Counted from the stretch's first letter, positions 34,438 through 45,840 are shown. The stretch is DNA of 64,000 bases from an uncultured Clostridia bacterium (GCA_944349635.1 CALVNH010000003.1:64727-128726); one strand, 5' to 3'. A program made the numbers and translations. The notes: generated from the sequence alone by a model not told the origin.

Positions 34438-34480
34438 AATAACGCGAGAGGCGCGACAACGCGCCTCCCGATAAATTGCT

Positions 34481-34834
34481 TTACGCGAGTTTGGCTTTTG
34501 CCTGTTCGCAAAGTGCGGTGAACGCTTTGGGGTCGGACACGGCGATTTCGCTCAGGACCTTGCGGTTGAGCTCGATTCCCGCGAGTTTGAGACCGTGCAT
34601 GAGCTTGGAGTAGCTCAAATCGTTCATACGTGCGGCGGCGTTGATACGGGCAATCCAGAGTTTTCTGAAATCGCGTTTCTTCTGTTTTCTGCCGACATAC
34701 GCATAGTAACCGCTGCGCATGACCTGCTGTTTGGCAACACGGTAGAGACGATGCTTTCCGCCGTAGTAACCCTTTGCTTGCTTCATTATTTTTCTGCGCT
34801 TCTTGACCGCGCTGACAGCTCTTTTGATTCTCAT
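34481..34834 (-). CDS. rplT: Ribosomal protein bL20
   Basis: 117 aa. [19 protein letters not shown] and [22 protein letters not shown] are typical; the C-terminus has the globular [20 protein letters not shown]. An early assembler of the 50S subunit and, in Bacillus, the repressor of its own infC-rpmI-rplT operon through the leader RNA. A leader with an intrinsic terminator is present here upstream of infC. Confidence 0.97.
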   Translation of the reverse strand: MRIKRAVSAVKKRRKIMKQAKGYYGGKHRLYRVAKQQVMRSGYYAYVGRKQKKRDFRKLWIARINAAARMNDLSYSKLMHGLKLAGIELNRKVLSEIAVSDPKAFTALCEQAKAKLA

Positions 34835-34846
34835 ACTTCAATCTCC

Positions 34847-35044
34847 TTATTGATAGGGCAAAAGTCTCTTGATTTCGGCCTCTTTGGTCTTGTCGATATA
34901 CTGGTCCTGACGCAGAGAACGTTTTCTCTTGGTTGTCTTTTTGGTCAGAATGTGGTCGTGACCGCTGTGGTCGCACTTATAGTGACCGTTGGCGCTCTTT
35001 CTGAAGCGCTTTTTTGCTCCGCTGTGGGTTTTCTGCTTTGGCAT
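34847..35044 (-). CDS. rpmI: Ribosomal protein bL35
   Basis: 65 aa. [20 protein letters not shown] is the conserved start, then [17 protein letters not shown] small basic 50S protein. Twelve bases upstream of rplT and 122 bases after infC, the standard order. The longer infC-rpmI gap shows no terminator with a T-tract. Confidence 0.96.
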   Translation of the reverse strand: MPKQKTHSGAKKRFRKSANGHYKCDHSGHDHILTKKTTKRKRSLRQDQYIDKTKEAEIKRLLPYQ

Positions 35045-35166
35045 AACGCTGCCTCCTGTTAATTTTGTTATGGTGCGGACAAAGCCGCACGGGATTGCGC
35101 TTGCGCGCTGTGTTTTCTGTCTGTTGCCTCATTCGCGGCGGGTGCTCCGCCCGAACGGCGTTTCGG

Positions 35167-35682
35167 TCACTTCTTGGACTGCGGCGCGAGAATGGTGTAG
35201 ATGATTCTGCCTTCCTGCACGGGCGCTTTCTCGATGACGGCGCCCTCGCCCACCATACCGATGTAATCGTTGATTATGCCGACGGCGATGTCGGGGTGAG
35301 CCTGCTGTCTGCCTTTGAGTCTTATCGACGCTTTGACCTTGTTGCCTTCCGCTATGAACTTCGCGGTCTGGGCGGCAAGGCGTTTGGTGTCTCCCACGTC
35401 GATTGTCGCGGACAATCTCACTTCTTTGAGCTCCACAATGCGCTGATTCTTGCGCTGTTCCTTCTCACGCTTCTGCTGGTCGTAACGGTACTTGCCGTAA
35501 TCCATCAACTTGCAGGTGGCGGGAGTGACGTCGGGAGGAGAAACCTTGCACAAATCGAAACCCTTGTCCTCGGCAATTCTGCGCGCCTCGGCAATCGGAA
35601 TAATGCCGTACTGCGTGCCGTCCTCCCCTATCAGCCGAACTTCGCGGTCTCTGATTCTCTCGTTGATAATTAACTCCTTCAA
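35167..35682 (-). CDS. infC: Translation initiation factor IF-3 (non-AUG start)
   Basis: 171 aa from a TTG at 35682 placed six bases after GGAGG, giving MKELIINERIRDREVRLIGE. This aligns with Bacillus IF-3, where FIINEQIRAREVRLI follows its AUU start. No ATG is available at this place. An ATC preceded by AAGGAG 12 bases further in is another possible start. N-terminal and C-terminal domains joined by the lysine-rich linker are complete (MDYGKYRYDQQKREKEQRKNQ, then VKASIRLKGRQQAH). A rare start codon is a known self-control feature of infC, because IF-3 rejects non-AUG starts. Confidence 0.95.
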   Translation of the reverse strand: MKELIINERIRDREVRLIGEDGTQYGIIPIAEARRIAEDKGFDLCKVSPPDVTPATCKLMDYGKYRYDQQKREKEQRKNQRIVELKEVRLSATIDVGDTKRLAAQTAKFIAEGNKVKASIRLKGRQQAHPDIAVGIINDYIGMVGEGAVIEKAPVQEGRIIYTILAPQSKK

Positions 35683-35805
35683 GAGCAACCTCCAAAAAAA
35701 ATGTCGGCGAACAAAGTTCTCCGACACACACCTGTCCCGCAAGGGAAATAACTCGTTGTGACAACCACTTGGCGAAGCCGGTGGTGAAAGGAAACCTTTG
35801 CTTGC
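35683..35805 (-). ncRNA. infC operon leader RNA with attenuator (L20-leader type)
   Basis: About 123 bases from the predicted start site to the IF-3 start. It holds an upstream hairpin pair (AAAGG/CCTTT; CCAC...GGC-TTC-GCC...GTGG) and then a terminator directly before GGAGG. Position and layout match the L20/IF-3 leader known in Bacillota, though it is shorter than the Bacillus one. Assignment to that RNA family is inference. Confidence 0.6.
35694..35726 (-). terminator. Attenuator terminator in the infC leader
   Basis: Minus strand: TGTCGG/CCGACA plus GAAC/GTTC with one A-G mismatch, loop TTT, then eight T. It ends about ten bases before the infC start. Confidence 0.85.
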
Positions 35806-35811
35806 CCGATA

Positions 35812-35840
35812 AATATATCAAATCCTGCGCGCGCTGTCAA
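35812..35840 (-). promoter_or_regulatory. Sigma-A promoter of infC-rpmI-rplT
   Basis: Minus strand TTGACA-17-TATATT: -35 consensus, -10 five of six. It sets the start of the 120-base leader. Confidence 0.8.
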
Positions 35841-36019
35841 ACGAATTTTCGCCGAAATCTCAAATCTCACGCATTTTCCCGTTTCCCTGCGCCGTCACGA
35901 CGTCGCGAAACCCGTATCACGAACGAAAAATGCAGACGTTTCGGACAAAATCCCGAATGCTCACCGTTTTGAAAGTCCGTTTTTTTGGACAGACACACGC
36001 CGTTTCCTTTGCCGCGCAT
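35841..36019. other. Intergenic stretch without a recognised gene
   Basis: Between the infC promoter and the terminator of the zinc-ribbon gene. Contains a weak GTCC/GGAC inverted repeat around a T-run near 35970. No gene, promoter or structured RNA is recognised. Confidence 0.5.
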
Positions 36020-36047
36020 AAAAAAGGGCGGATTGTATCCGCCCTTT
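36020..36047 (-). terminator. Intrinsic terminator after the zinc-ribbon/TM2 unit
   Basis: Minus strand AAAGGGCGGAT pairs with ATCCGCCCTTT over ACA, followed by T-rich sequence. Eleven perfect pairs. Confidence 0.92.
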
Positions 36048-36058
36048 GAAAACATAAT

Positions 36059-36559
36059 TTACGTTTTGCGAATGTCTTTCACCGAAGCCGGTCGTCGGCG
36101 AAGTTCGCCCGACTTTCGCTTGCACCTGAATGACAAAACGAGAAGAATCACCGTTGCGGGTATGAACAGAATTTCGCCGAAAGCAAATCCCGCCACCATA
36201 TTCGCCACTATTTCGGAAGCGTGCCCGTCCGCCGAAACAATCATACCGCAAACAAACAGTATCGCAGGCGTTACGGCAAGTGCGGCAAACACAGCCGACA
36301 ACACTCTGAAAATCTTTCTCAGCCTGTTTGTAGCAAAAAGACTTGCTTCGAGATTGTCGATTAAGTTCTTGGCGGACTGCTCTTCCCGTATTCTGTTCTC
36401 AAACTCTCCGCTTTTTCTGCGCATATCTTCCGCACGCAGTTCCGCCATGTGAGTTTTTTCCGAAACAAACTCACGTCCGCAAAAATTGCAAACGTAAGCG
36501 AATTTGTTTTTGTCGTAAACTGGCAAAGCACCGCAATCGGGGCATCTTTCCGTATTCAT
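36059..36559 (-). CDS. Zinc-ribbon membrane protein of unknown function
   Basis: 166 aa. The N-terminus is a four-cysteine zinc ribbon (CPDCG at 6-10 and CNFCG at 24-28). A charged helical stretch follows (30-70), then two hydrophobic helices (about 83-107 and 117-143) and a basic C-terminus. The ribbon resembles those of MJ0042/zinc-ribbon membrane proteins but no function is known. It lies nine bases after the TM2-domain gene in a two-gene unit divergent from an Xre regulator. Confidence 0.82.
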   Translation of the reverse strand: MNTERCPDCGALPVYDKNKFAYVCNFCGREFVSEKTHMAELRAEDMRRKSGEFENRIREEQSAKNLIDNLEASLFATNRLRKIFRVLSAVFAALAVTPAILFVCGMIVSADGHASEIVANMVAGFAFGEILFIPATVILLVLSFRCKRKSGELRRRPASVKDIRKT

Positions 36560-36568
36560 AGTCGACTG

Positions 36569-36922
36569 TTATTTCAAATTCGGGTATGTTTTGACAAACA
36601 TCTTCCAGTTTTTCCTTTTCGCCGCAGACACAGTGGTGAAAATTCCGAGAATCCACAACACGCCGCACCCTCCGAGCGTCAGCAATTTGATTACCGCCAG
36701 CCCTTTGTTGCCTAAGTACATGCTTCCAACTCCCAGGAATCCGAAAAACAATTCAAGCAAAAAAGCTTTTTTGGGGTCGAGAATTTTTTTGTCCAGCAAA
36801 CCCACCGTGAAAGCCAATTTCGGGTCGGCACTGTCCAAAAAACCGAGAAGTTTGTCTGCGTTTTCCGCTTTCAGGCTTTTGCGGATTTTTGCTTCGAAAG
36901 CAGGTGTGTAGTTTTTGCTCAT
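36569..36922 (-). CDS. TM2-domain membrane protein
   Basis: 117 aa. Residues 1-50 are hydrophilic and helical (KLLGFLDSADPKLAFTVGLL), then DPKKAFLLELFFGFLGVGSMYLGN, the TM2-domain hairpin. Two helices (about 52-70 and 77-98) are joined by a short turn with a KGLAVIKLL segment. TM2 proteins are widespread and mostly of unknown role. The start has GAGGAG and a promoter with the spacer occupied by an inverted repeat. It is the first gene of the unit. Confidence 0.85.
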   Translation of the reverse strand: MSKNYTPAFEAKIRKSLKAENADKLLGFLDSADPKLAFTVGLLDKKILDPKKAFLLELFFGFLGVGSMYLGNKGLAVIKLLTLGGCGVLWILGIFTTVSAAKRKNWKMFVKTYPNLK

Positions 36923-36951
36923 ATAACATCTCCTCTATGTTTGATAAATAC

Positions 36952-36980
36952 ATTTTATAGAAGATTTTCTTCTATGTCAA
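36952..36980 (-). promoter_or_regulatory. Promoter of the TM2/zinc-ribbon unit with an operator filling the spacer
   Basis: Minus strand TTGACA-17-TAAAAT. The 17-bp spacer is exactly the inverted repeat TAGAAGATTTTCTTCTA. Confidence 0.85.
36958..36974. promoter_or_regulatory. Operator 1 (TAGA-N9-TCTA)
   Basis: Perfect palindrome TAGAAGA-TTT-TCTTCTA between -35 and -10 of the TM2 promoter. Thirteen of its 17 positions recur in operator 2. Confidence 0.7.
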
Positions 36981-36987
36981 GATATTT

Positions 36988-37004
36988 TAGAAAATATTTG
37001 TCTA
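36988..37004. promoter_or_regulatory. Operator 2 (TAGA-N9-TCTA) at the xre start
   Basis: TAGAAAATATTTGTCTA, same outer half-sites and spacing as operator 1, centre 30 bp away. It overlaps TAAAAT (37003-37008), the likely -10 of xre. Confidence 0.65.
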
Positions 37005-37014
37005 AAATTATCAT

Positions 37015-37218
37015 ATGAAAACGTCATTTCCTCAAATGCTGAAAACTTTGCGCAAGCAATGCAAAATGAAACAGGCACAACTTGCGGAATTGCTGAACAC
37101 GTCGCAAAGAAACGTTTCGTATTGGGAAAACGGCGAAACGCAACCGGATATAGATACGCTGATAAGAATTGCCGACATATTCGACGTGACTCTCGACGAA
37201 CTGGTCGGCAGAAAGTGA
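37015..37218 (+). CDS. Xre-family helix-turn-helix regulator
   Basis: 67 aa, essentially only a HTH_3 domain: LKTLRKQCKMKQAQLAELL then NTSQRNVSYWENGETQP as recognition helix and DTLIRIADIFDVTLDELVG. Such proteins act as dimeric repressors. No Shine-Dalgarno precedes the ATG; TAAAAT ends six bases before it, so a leaderless message is likely. It is divergent from the TM2/zinc-ribbon unit, with two similar operators in the 92-base gap, so it probably controls that unit and itself. Followed by a strong terminator. Confidence 0.9.
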   Translation: MKTSFPQMLKTLRKQCKMKQAQLAELLNTSQRNVSYWENGETQPDIDTLIRIADIFDVTLDELVGRK

Positions 37219-37226
37219 AAACAAAA

Positions 37227-37256
37227 CAAAAACCCGCAGTCTATGCGGGTTTTTTG
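37227..37256. terminator. Bidirectional terminator between xre and thrS
   Basis: AACCCGCA pairs with TGCGGGTT over GTCTA, with T-runs on both strands (TTTTTTG on plus; TTTTTG on minus). Confidence 0.88.
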
Positions 37257-37366
37257 TTGAGATTTTGAATTTTGTTTTAGGTCGGAAACCGTGGTTTCCT
37301 CTGACGTGCGCCGCGTGCGGCTGAACGCCGCAACCGTAGTACGGCAGGGTCACCTCCCGTCACACG

Positions 37367-39304
37367 TCATTTCCTTTCGCGGGACTTGATTTCCGCCTTT
37401 GCAAGCGCGACGAAGTCCGCAATCTGCATTGTTCCGAGGTCGCCTTCGGTACGGTGACGAACCGCCACGACGCCCTCTTCCGCTTCCTTGTCGCCTATGA
37501 CGAGCACATAAGGCACCTTTTCCAGCTGCGCTTCGCGGATTTTCTTGCCGAGTTTTTCGCTTCTGACGTCGGCTTCCGCTCTTATACCCTCGTCGAAAAG
37601 TTCTTTCGCCACGGCTTTTGCGTTCTCCGCCGTGCGGTCCGTGAGAGAAAGCACTCTGACCTGTTCGGGCGCCATCCAGAGCGGGAAAGCTCCGTTGTAT
37701 TTCTCGATGAGCATTGCGAGCGTGCGTTCGTAACAGCCGATGGAGCTGCGGTGAATAATGAGCGGACGCGCCTTCTCGCCGTTCTCGTCGATGTAAATCA
37801 TATCGAATCTTTCAGCCAGTGCGAAGTCGAGTTGCACCGTGAAGAGGGTGTCCTCCTTGCCGTGCACGTTGGTGCCCTGCACGTCGAGTTTGGGTCCGTA
37901 GAAAGCCGCCTCGCCCCATTCTTCGGAATATTCTATTCCGAGGTCGTCGAGAATCTTTTTCATAACGCTCTCCGTCTTTTCCCAGTCCTCGGCAGTACCG
38001 ACGTATTTGTCGCTGTTCTTGGGGTCCCAGCGCGAGAAACGGTAGGTGACGTCGCTCTCCAAATCAAAGGTTTTGAGCATATATTTGATGAGGTCGACGG
38101 CGCCGAAAAATTCCTCTTCCAGCTGGTCGGGCGTGCAGACGATGTGTCCGTCGGCAAGCGTGAACTGTCTGATTCTGGTGAGTCCGTGCATTTCGCCGCT
38201 GGCTTCCTTGCGGAACAGAGTCGCCGTTTCCGCATAGCGCAGAGGCAGGTCGCGGTAGGATTTCAGCCCGTTCTTGTAAATGGTGAACTGGAAAGGACAG
38301 GTCATCGGACGCAGACAGAGGATTTCGTCGTCGACGTCCTCTTCGCCGATGTAGAACATCTTGTCTTTGTAGTGGTCCCAGTGTCCCGAAGTGATGAACA
38401 GATTGTTTTTGGACATTATGGGCGTTTTGGTGAGAAGGTATCCTCTCCTCTGTTCCTCGTCCTCGACAAAGCGTTGCATAATCTGGACAATGCGTGCGCC
38501 TTTGGGCATAAGCAGCGGCAAGCCCTGTCCGATGTTCTCGTCCGTCATGAACAGTCCGAGTTCGCGTCCGAGTTTGTTGTGGTCGCGCTTCTTCGCCTCT
38601 TCTAAACGGGTGAGATATTCGTCAAGGTCGGACTTCTTGTCGAACGCCGTGCCGTAAATTCTGGTCAGCATCTTGTTCTTCTCGTTGCCGCGCCAGTACG
38701 CTCCCGTGAGAGAGGTCAGTTTGAAGCACTTTACTTTACCCGTGGAGGCAAGGTGAGGACCTGCGCAAAGGTCGGTAAAATCGCCCTGGGTATAAAAACT
38801 TATTTCTTCGCCCTCGGGAATGTCGGCAAGCAGTTCCATTTTGTAGGTCTGCTTCATCTTCCTGATGAGTTTTTCGGCTTCGGTGCGGGAAACGGTTTTG
38901 CGGACTATGGGCATATCCGCCTTGATAATGCTCTTCATTTCCGCTTCGATTTTGTCGAAATCCGCCTGCGTGATGGGCGTCTTGAAATCGAAATCGTAGT
39001 AGAATCCGTCCTTTACGGCGGGTCCTATGGCAAGCTGAACTGTGGGATAGATGTTCTTGACGGCCTGCGCCAGGATGTGGGAACAGGTGTGTCTGTAAGC
39101 AAGCCTGCCCTCTTCGTCGGCAAAGGTGAGCACTTCGAAAGAGCAATCGCGGTCGACAACCGTGTTCATGGAAGCAAGTTGCCCGTCAATGCGACATACG
39201 AGAGCCGCTCTTGCCAGACCTTCGCTTATCTGCTTTGTGATTTCGAGTGCGGATTTGGCGCCGTCGACGGCGAGAATGCTGCCGTCCTTCAATGTAATGT
39301 TCAT
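37367..39304 (-). CDS. thrS: Threonyl-tRNA synthetase
   Basis: 645 aa from the ATG at 39304 (GAAGGAG upstream). TGS domain at residues 1-63, editing domain with HTCSHILAQAV and TDLCAGPHLAS, class II core from about 240. Zinc ligands are seen in RPMTCPFQF, DGHIV and the histidine of IIHRSSIG; the anticodon-binding domain follows (GAFPLWMAPEQV). Editing motifs HxxxH and the CxGPH-like motif are intact. No T-box is present in the 57-base leader. Terminates with the bidirectional hairpin shared with xre. Confidence 0.97.
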   Translation of the reverse strand: MNITLKDGSILAVDGAKSALEITKQISEGLARAALVCRIDGQLASMNTVVDRDCSFEVLTFADEEGRLAYRHTCSHILAQAVKNIYPTVQLAIGPAVKDGFYYDFDFKTPITQADFDKIEAEMKSIIKADMPIVRKTVSRTEAEKLIRKMKQTYKMELLADIPEGEEISFYTQGDFTDLCAGPHLASTGKVKCFKLTSLTGAYWRGNEKNKMLTRIYGTAFDKKSDLDEYLTRLEEAKKRDHNKLGRELGLFMTDENIGQGLPLLMPKGARIVQIMQRFVEDEEQRRGYLLTKTPIMSKNNLFITSGHWDHYKDKMFYIGEEDVDDEILCLRPMTCPFQFTIYKNGLKSYRDLPLRYAETATLFRKEASGEMHGLTRIRQFTLADGHIVCTPDQLEEEFFGAVDLIKYMLKTFDLESDVTYRFSRWDPKNSDKYVGTAEDWEKTESVMKKILDDLGIEYSEEWGEAAFYGPKLDVQGTNVHGKEDTLFTVQLDFALAERFDMIYIDENGEKARPLIIHRSSIGCYERTLAMLIEKYNGAFPLWMAPEQVRVLSLTDRTAENAKAVAKELFDEGIRAEADVRSEKLGKKIREAQLEKVPYVLVIGDKEAEEGVVAVRHRTEGDLGTMQIADFVALAKAEIKSRERK

Positions 39305-39363
39305 AAAAAACTCCTTCGCAATCGGCCCCACGAACGGCCGTGCATATTTTAATATCAAAAAGC

Positions 39364-39392
39364 ATTATAGTGACGTAACCGAATTAAGTCAA
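39364..39392 (-). promoter_or_regulatory. Sigma-A promoter of thrS
   Basis: Minus strand TTGACT-17-TATAAT: -10 consensus, -35 five of six. The short leader excludes a T-box riboswitch. Confidence 0.85.
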
Positions 39393-39527
39393 CCCGAAAC
39401 GGCATAAATCGGAGCACATTCTTCAAAATCTTTTTTCAAAGGAAAATGCTTTCTTGTCGAAAAACAGGTTTTCCCGCGCCGTGCCGTCGGACGCAAACGC
39501 GTTTCGGACTCCGAAACGCCCGAAAAG

Positions 39528-39554
39528 CAAAAACCCCCGCCTTGCGGCGAGGGT
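39528..39554 (-). terminator. Intrinsic terminator after the beta-galactosidase gene
   Basis: Minus strand ACCCTCGCC pairs with GGCGGGGGT (one T-G wobble) over GCAA, followed by TTTTTGCTTTT. Confidence 0.9.
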
Positions 39555-39576
39555 TGAAGTTTGTGCCGATTTTGCG

Positions 39577-42618
<3,042 letters not shown>

Positions 42619-43332
42619 CTATTTTCCCGGAACGAAAAGAATGCGTCTGCAATTGGGACACTCGGCATAGTCGCCGGGATTTTTCAGTTTGCCTTTTATG
42701 TCGCCCGAAAGCTCCATAAAACACCTGCCGCACACGTCGGAGCCCACTTCGTATTCGACGAAAGCGGGAAATTTTTTCGCGGTGCGGAGGGAATCGTACG
42801 CCTCCATGAACGCGGGTTCGATGCCCGCGCGCAAATCTTTCAGAGCCTTCTGCATGGCGTCCACGCGCGGCTTCATTTCCTGAATGAACGCATTATACGC
42901 GGCATAGGCCTTCTTGTATTCGTCAGTGGCTTTGACGCCGCTGTCGAAGGTCTTTTTGTATTCCGCGTTGATTCCGTCTATTCTGTCGTTGTCGCGCTGA
43001 ATCTCCTTTTCCAGCGCGGTGATTTCGTCGCTTATCGAAGCTATTTGCTTGATGTAATAATCCGTTTCTCCGACGTCGTCCACGCCGTCCAGAATGCCGT
43101 TGAACTCATCGAGAGACTCTTTCAACTTGTCTGCCCTGCCCGTCAGTTTCGCATAACCCGCGAGCATTTCCGCAGCTTCCTGTGAGAGCTTGATGATGCC
43201 CGCCTTCGCCGCGTCGAACCTGGCTTTCGCGGAAGCGTAGTCCTTATACGCCTTGCTCTTCGCCACCTCGTTTTCCAGCGCAATCAATTCCTGGTCTATG
43301 CGCTGATACTCCAGAATTTTGTCGAATTTCAT
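42619..43332 (-). CDS. C4-type zinc-ribbon, coiled-coil protein
   Basis: 237 aa from the ATG at 43332, which overlaps the nif3 stop as ATGA with GGAGGAAC upstream. A long antiparallel coiled coil (about 5-175) is followed by a zinc ribbon: CGRC near residue 198 and CPNC near residue 224. This architecture is the CT398/YbgI-associated C4-type zinc ribbon family, often beside nif3 and trmK. Proposed to bind nucleic acid; function unknown. Confidence 0.9.
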   Translation of the reverse strand: MKFDKILEYQRIDQELIALENEVAKSKAYKDYASAKARFDAAKAGIIKLSQEAAEMLAGYAKLTGRADKLKESLDEFNGILDGVDDVGETDYYIKQIASISDEITALEKEIQRDNDRIDGINAEYKKTFDSGVKATDEYKKAYAAYNAFIQEMKPRVDAMQKALKDLRAGIEPAFMEAYDSLRTAKKFPAFVEYEVGSDVCGRCFMELSGDIKGKLKNPGDYAECPNCRRILFVPGK

Positions 43333-44090
43333 AGTTCCTCCAAAGTGTCGTACGGACACCGTCTTTGCTGTTCGACGACTTTCAGTTCGCCGAAACGAGA
43401 CTTTATTATGTCCGAAAATATATCACAACATATTATTTCGCTGTAATAGTGAGAAAACTCTACCACGGGAATTTTCTCCGCATACGCCTTGACGTAGGTC
43501 TCGTGCCTGACCTGCGCCGTGACGAGAGCCGCGCCCTCCTTTGCCGCGGCTTCCAGTTCTTCCTGACTTCCGCCGCTTCCGGACACGACGTAAATTCTGT
43601 TCACCGTCGCGTCAGGGTTGCACACTCTCACGCCTCGGTCGCCCAGCACCGCGGATACTCTGCGGGCAAGTTCCGCCGCCGTGCACGGTGCCACGGACGC
43701 ATAGCAACCGAATTCAAATCTCTCCGTGTCTTTTCCCCCGAACATTTCCGCAAGAAAAACGCTGAGTCCTCTCTCCGCCACGTCCAGATTGGTGTGCGCA
43801 GAATAAATCGTAACGTCGTTTTTGAAAGCAGCTTCCGCCGTTCTCGCCTTGTCCGTCACAAGTTCCAGGTCGTAAAGCGGTTTGAATACGAACGGGTGAT
43901 GACTGACAATCAGATTGCAGCCGTTTTCCGCCGCCGCGGAAACCGTTTCTTCCGTGCAATCGAGACATACCGCAACTCCCGTGCACTCGCGGGAAACGTC
44001 TCCGAGCATTACGCCCACGTTGTCCCACTCCGCCGCACACGAGCGCGGAGCGAACTCCTCTATTGCCGAGATTATTTCGCGTATTTTCAT
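43329..44090 (-). CDS. Nif3-like dinuclear metal centre protein (YqfO family, short form)
   Basis: 253 aa, the short form without the PII-like insertion seen in Bacillus YqfO. Metal ligands: SHHPFVFKPL near residue 60, SAHTNLDVAERGLS near 100 and FSHYYSEI near 215. The family is annotated as GTP cyclohydrolase 1 type 2, but the true reaction is debated. Start overlaps trmK as ATGA; stop overlaps the zinc-ribbon gene as ATGA, so three genes are coupled in a chain. Confidence 0.92.
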   Translation of the reverse strand: MKIREIISAIEEFAPRSCAAEWDNVGVMLGDVSRECTGVAVCLDCTEETVSAAAENGCNLIVSHHPFVFKPLYDLELVTDKARTAEAAFKNDVTIYSAHTNLDVAERGLSVFLAEMFGGKDTERFEFGCYASVAPCTAAELARRVSAVLGDRGVRVCNPDATVNRIYVVSGSGGSQEELEAAAKEGAALVTAQVRHETYVKAYAEKIPVVEFSHYYSEIICCDIFSDIIKSRFGELKVVEQQRRCPYDTLEEL

Positions 44091-44752
44091 ACGACTACCT
44101 CCGAAAGGGCTTCCCGCAGTTCTTCCGCGCGCCGTGCGAGGTTCACGGCTTCGGGATTGCTTGCAAGCATTGCTTCCAGCTTGTCCAGTTCGCGAACCGC
44201 CGCCGCCTTGAACTCCTCGTCCTCGCGGAAAAATTTGCCGTAACGCAGTTGTTTGCCGTCCAGCTTCTCCTTGCCGCCGCGCATGGTCTTTATCAATGGA
44301 TAGACCTTGCCCGCCTGCTCCACCCTGCCGTCGTACACAATCGTGTGATTGGTGTTGCAGATTTCCGCGCGCACCCTCTCCGCGTGCGTGTTGGGCGACA
44401 GTATGTAATATTCAAAGTCTTTTCCGCTCTCTCTGCCGCGTTGCAGTATACCCGCCATAACGTCGCCGCCTAGCCCCGCAATCACCACGGTGTCGGCTTC
44501 GTCGCACTCCACGGGATTGAGTCCGTCACCCACTCTTACGGATATAAGGTCGCTCAATCCGCAATCGGCAATCAGCCTTTCCGCCTTGCGCAGGCTCTGT
44601 GCGCTGATGTCCGTGGCGATTGCGCTCTCCGCTCTGCCCGTCTGCACGAGATAGCAAACGAGTTTTCCGTGGTCGCTTCCCACGTCGCACACCTTTTTGC
44701 CGAGCACGAGCGAAGCTATGGCATTCAACCTTCTGTCCAGTCGTATCGGCAT
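44087..44752 (-). CDS. trmK: tRNA (adenine(22)-N(1))-methyltransferase TrmK
   Basis: 221 aa. SAM-binding Rossmann fold: LVLGKKVCDVGSDHGKLVCYL (motif I, near residue 20), then ATDISAQSLRKAERL and VVIAGLGGDVMAGIL. The helical C-terminal arm is present. TrmK makes m1A22 in tRNA of Gram-positive bacteria. The ATG overlaps the rpoD stop by one base (TGATG). The rpoD-trmK-nif3 order is conserved in Bacillota. Confidence 0.94.
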   Translation of the reverse strand: MPIRLDRRLNAIASLVLGKKVCDVGSDHGKLVCYLVQTGRAESAIATDISAQSLRKAERLIADCGLSDLISVRVGDGLNPVECDEADTVVIAGLGGDVMAGILQRGRESGKDFEYYILSPNTHAERVRAEICNTNHTIVYDGRVEQAGKVYPLIKTMRGGKEKLDGKQLRYGKFFREDEEFKAAAVRELDKLEAMLASNPEAVNLARRAEELREALSEVVV

Positions 44753-45792
44753 CAGTCGAAATCCTTGAGCTTTTTCAGTCTGTTGGGATGACGCAGTTTG
44801 CGCAGAGCTTTCGCTTCAATCTGTCTGATACGCTCACGCGTGACGTTGAACTCTCTGCCCACCTCTTCCAGCGTTCTCGGGTGACTGTCGTCGAGACCGT
44901 AACGCAATCTCAGCACCTTTTCTTCGCGCGGAGTCAGCGTATTGAGCACCTGAACGAGCTGCTCTTTCAGCATATTGCTTTCCGCAACGTCGGAGGGCGA
45001 CAGCGCCGTGTTGTCCTCTATGAAATCTCCGAGGTGGCTGTCCTCCTCCTCGCCTATCGGCGTTTCCAGAGAAACGGGGTCCTGCGCTATCTTCTGAATC
45101 TCCCTCACGCGCTCTTCGCTGCAACCGAGATGTTCGGCGATTTCTTCTGGAGTGGGTTCGCGCCCCAGTTTCTGCAAAAGCTGTCTGGTCGCCCTGACCT
45201 GCTTGTTTATGGTTTCCACCATGTGCACGGGGATTCTGATGGTCCTCGCCTGGTCGGCAATGGCTCTGGTGATTGCCTGCCTTATCCACCAGGTGGCGTA
45301 CGTCGAAAATTTGAATCCCTTCGTGTAATCGAACTTTTCCACGGCCTTCATAAGACCGAGGTTGCCTTCCTGAATGAGGTCGAGAAACTGCATTCCGCGT
45401 CCGACGTATCTTTTGGCAATGGAAACAACGAGGCGGAGGTTGGCTTCGGAAAGAGTTCTCTTCGCCTCCTCGTCCCCTTCTTCCATACGCTTGGCAAGTT
45501 CGACTTCCTTTTCCGCCGACAACAGCGGCACCTTGCCGATGTCTTTGAGATACATCTTGACGGAGTCGTCGAAGTTGCCCTCGATAATCTTGTCGATGTC
45601 CTCGTCGTCCTTTGCTGACGTCACGCTGATGTTCTCGGCGGCAAGAGCGTTGAACACTCCTTCAAGGTCCTCCGCCGTGGCGTTGAGATGTTCCAGTCTC
45701 GCCATTATGTCGTCCTCGGAAACGCTGCCGTTGGCACGTCCGAGTGCGACGATTTTTTCAATCTCCTGTTTGAGAAGTTGTTCTCTGTCCAC
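44752..45792 (-). CDS. rpoD: Primary sigma factor RpoD (SigA)
   Basis: 346 aa, the short Gram-positive form. Region 1.1-like N-terminus (1-75), region 1.2 ([17 protein letters not shown]), region 2 ([47 protein letters not shown]), region 3 and region 4 ([43 protein letters not shown]). Consistent with the many TTGACA-17-TATAAT promoters in the window. It follows dnaG by 91 bases that hold a hairpin oriented as a terminator for the opposite strand. Confidence 0.98.
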   Translation of the reverse strand: MDREQLLKQEIEKIVALGRANGSVSEDDIMARLEHLNATAEDLEGVFNALAAENISVTSAKDDEDIDKIIEGNFDDSVKMYLKDIGKVPLLSAEKEVELAKRMEEGDEEAKRTLSEANLRLVVSIAKRYVGRGMQFLDLIQEGNLGLMKAVEKFDYTKGFKFSTYATWWIRQAITRAIADQARTIRIPVHMVETINKQVRATRQLLQKLGREPTPEEIAEHLGCSEERVREIQKIAQDPVSLETPIGEEEDSHLGDFIEDNTALSPSDVAESNMLKEQLVQVLNTLTPREEKVLRLRYGLDDSHPRTLEEVGREFNVTRERIRQIEAKALRKLRHPNRLKKLKDFD

Positions 45793-45840
45793 TTTTTCCT
45801 CCTGGGTATGGGTGAATTGTCTGCTATTCCTTGTTGGTTG

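Noticed and set aside
39305-39363. Possible T-box upstream of thrS
   Set aside because: The promoter leaves a leader of only about 57 bases with no specifier loop or antiterminator, so a T-box is excluded.
39499-39517. Inverted repeat GCGTTTCGG/CCGAAACGC near the beta-galactosidase terminator
   Set aside because: No T-tract and no promoter overlap; the adjacent hairpin already explains termination.
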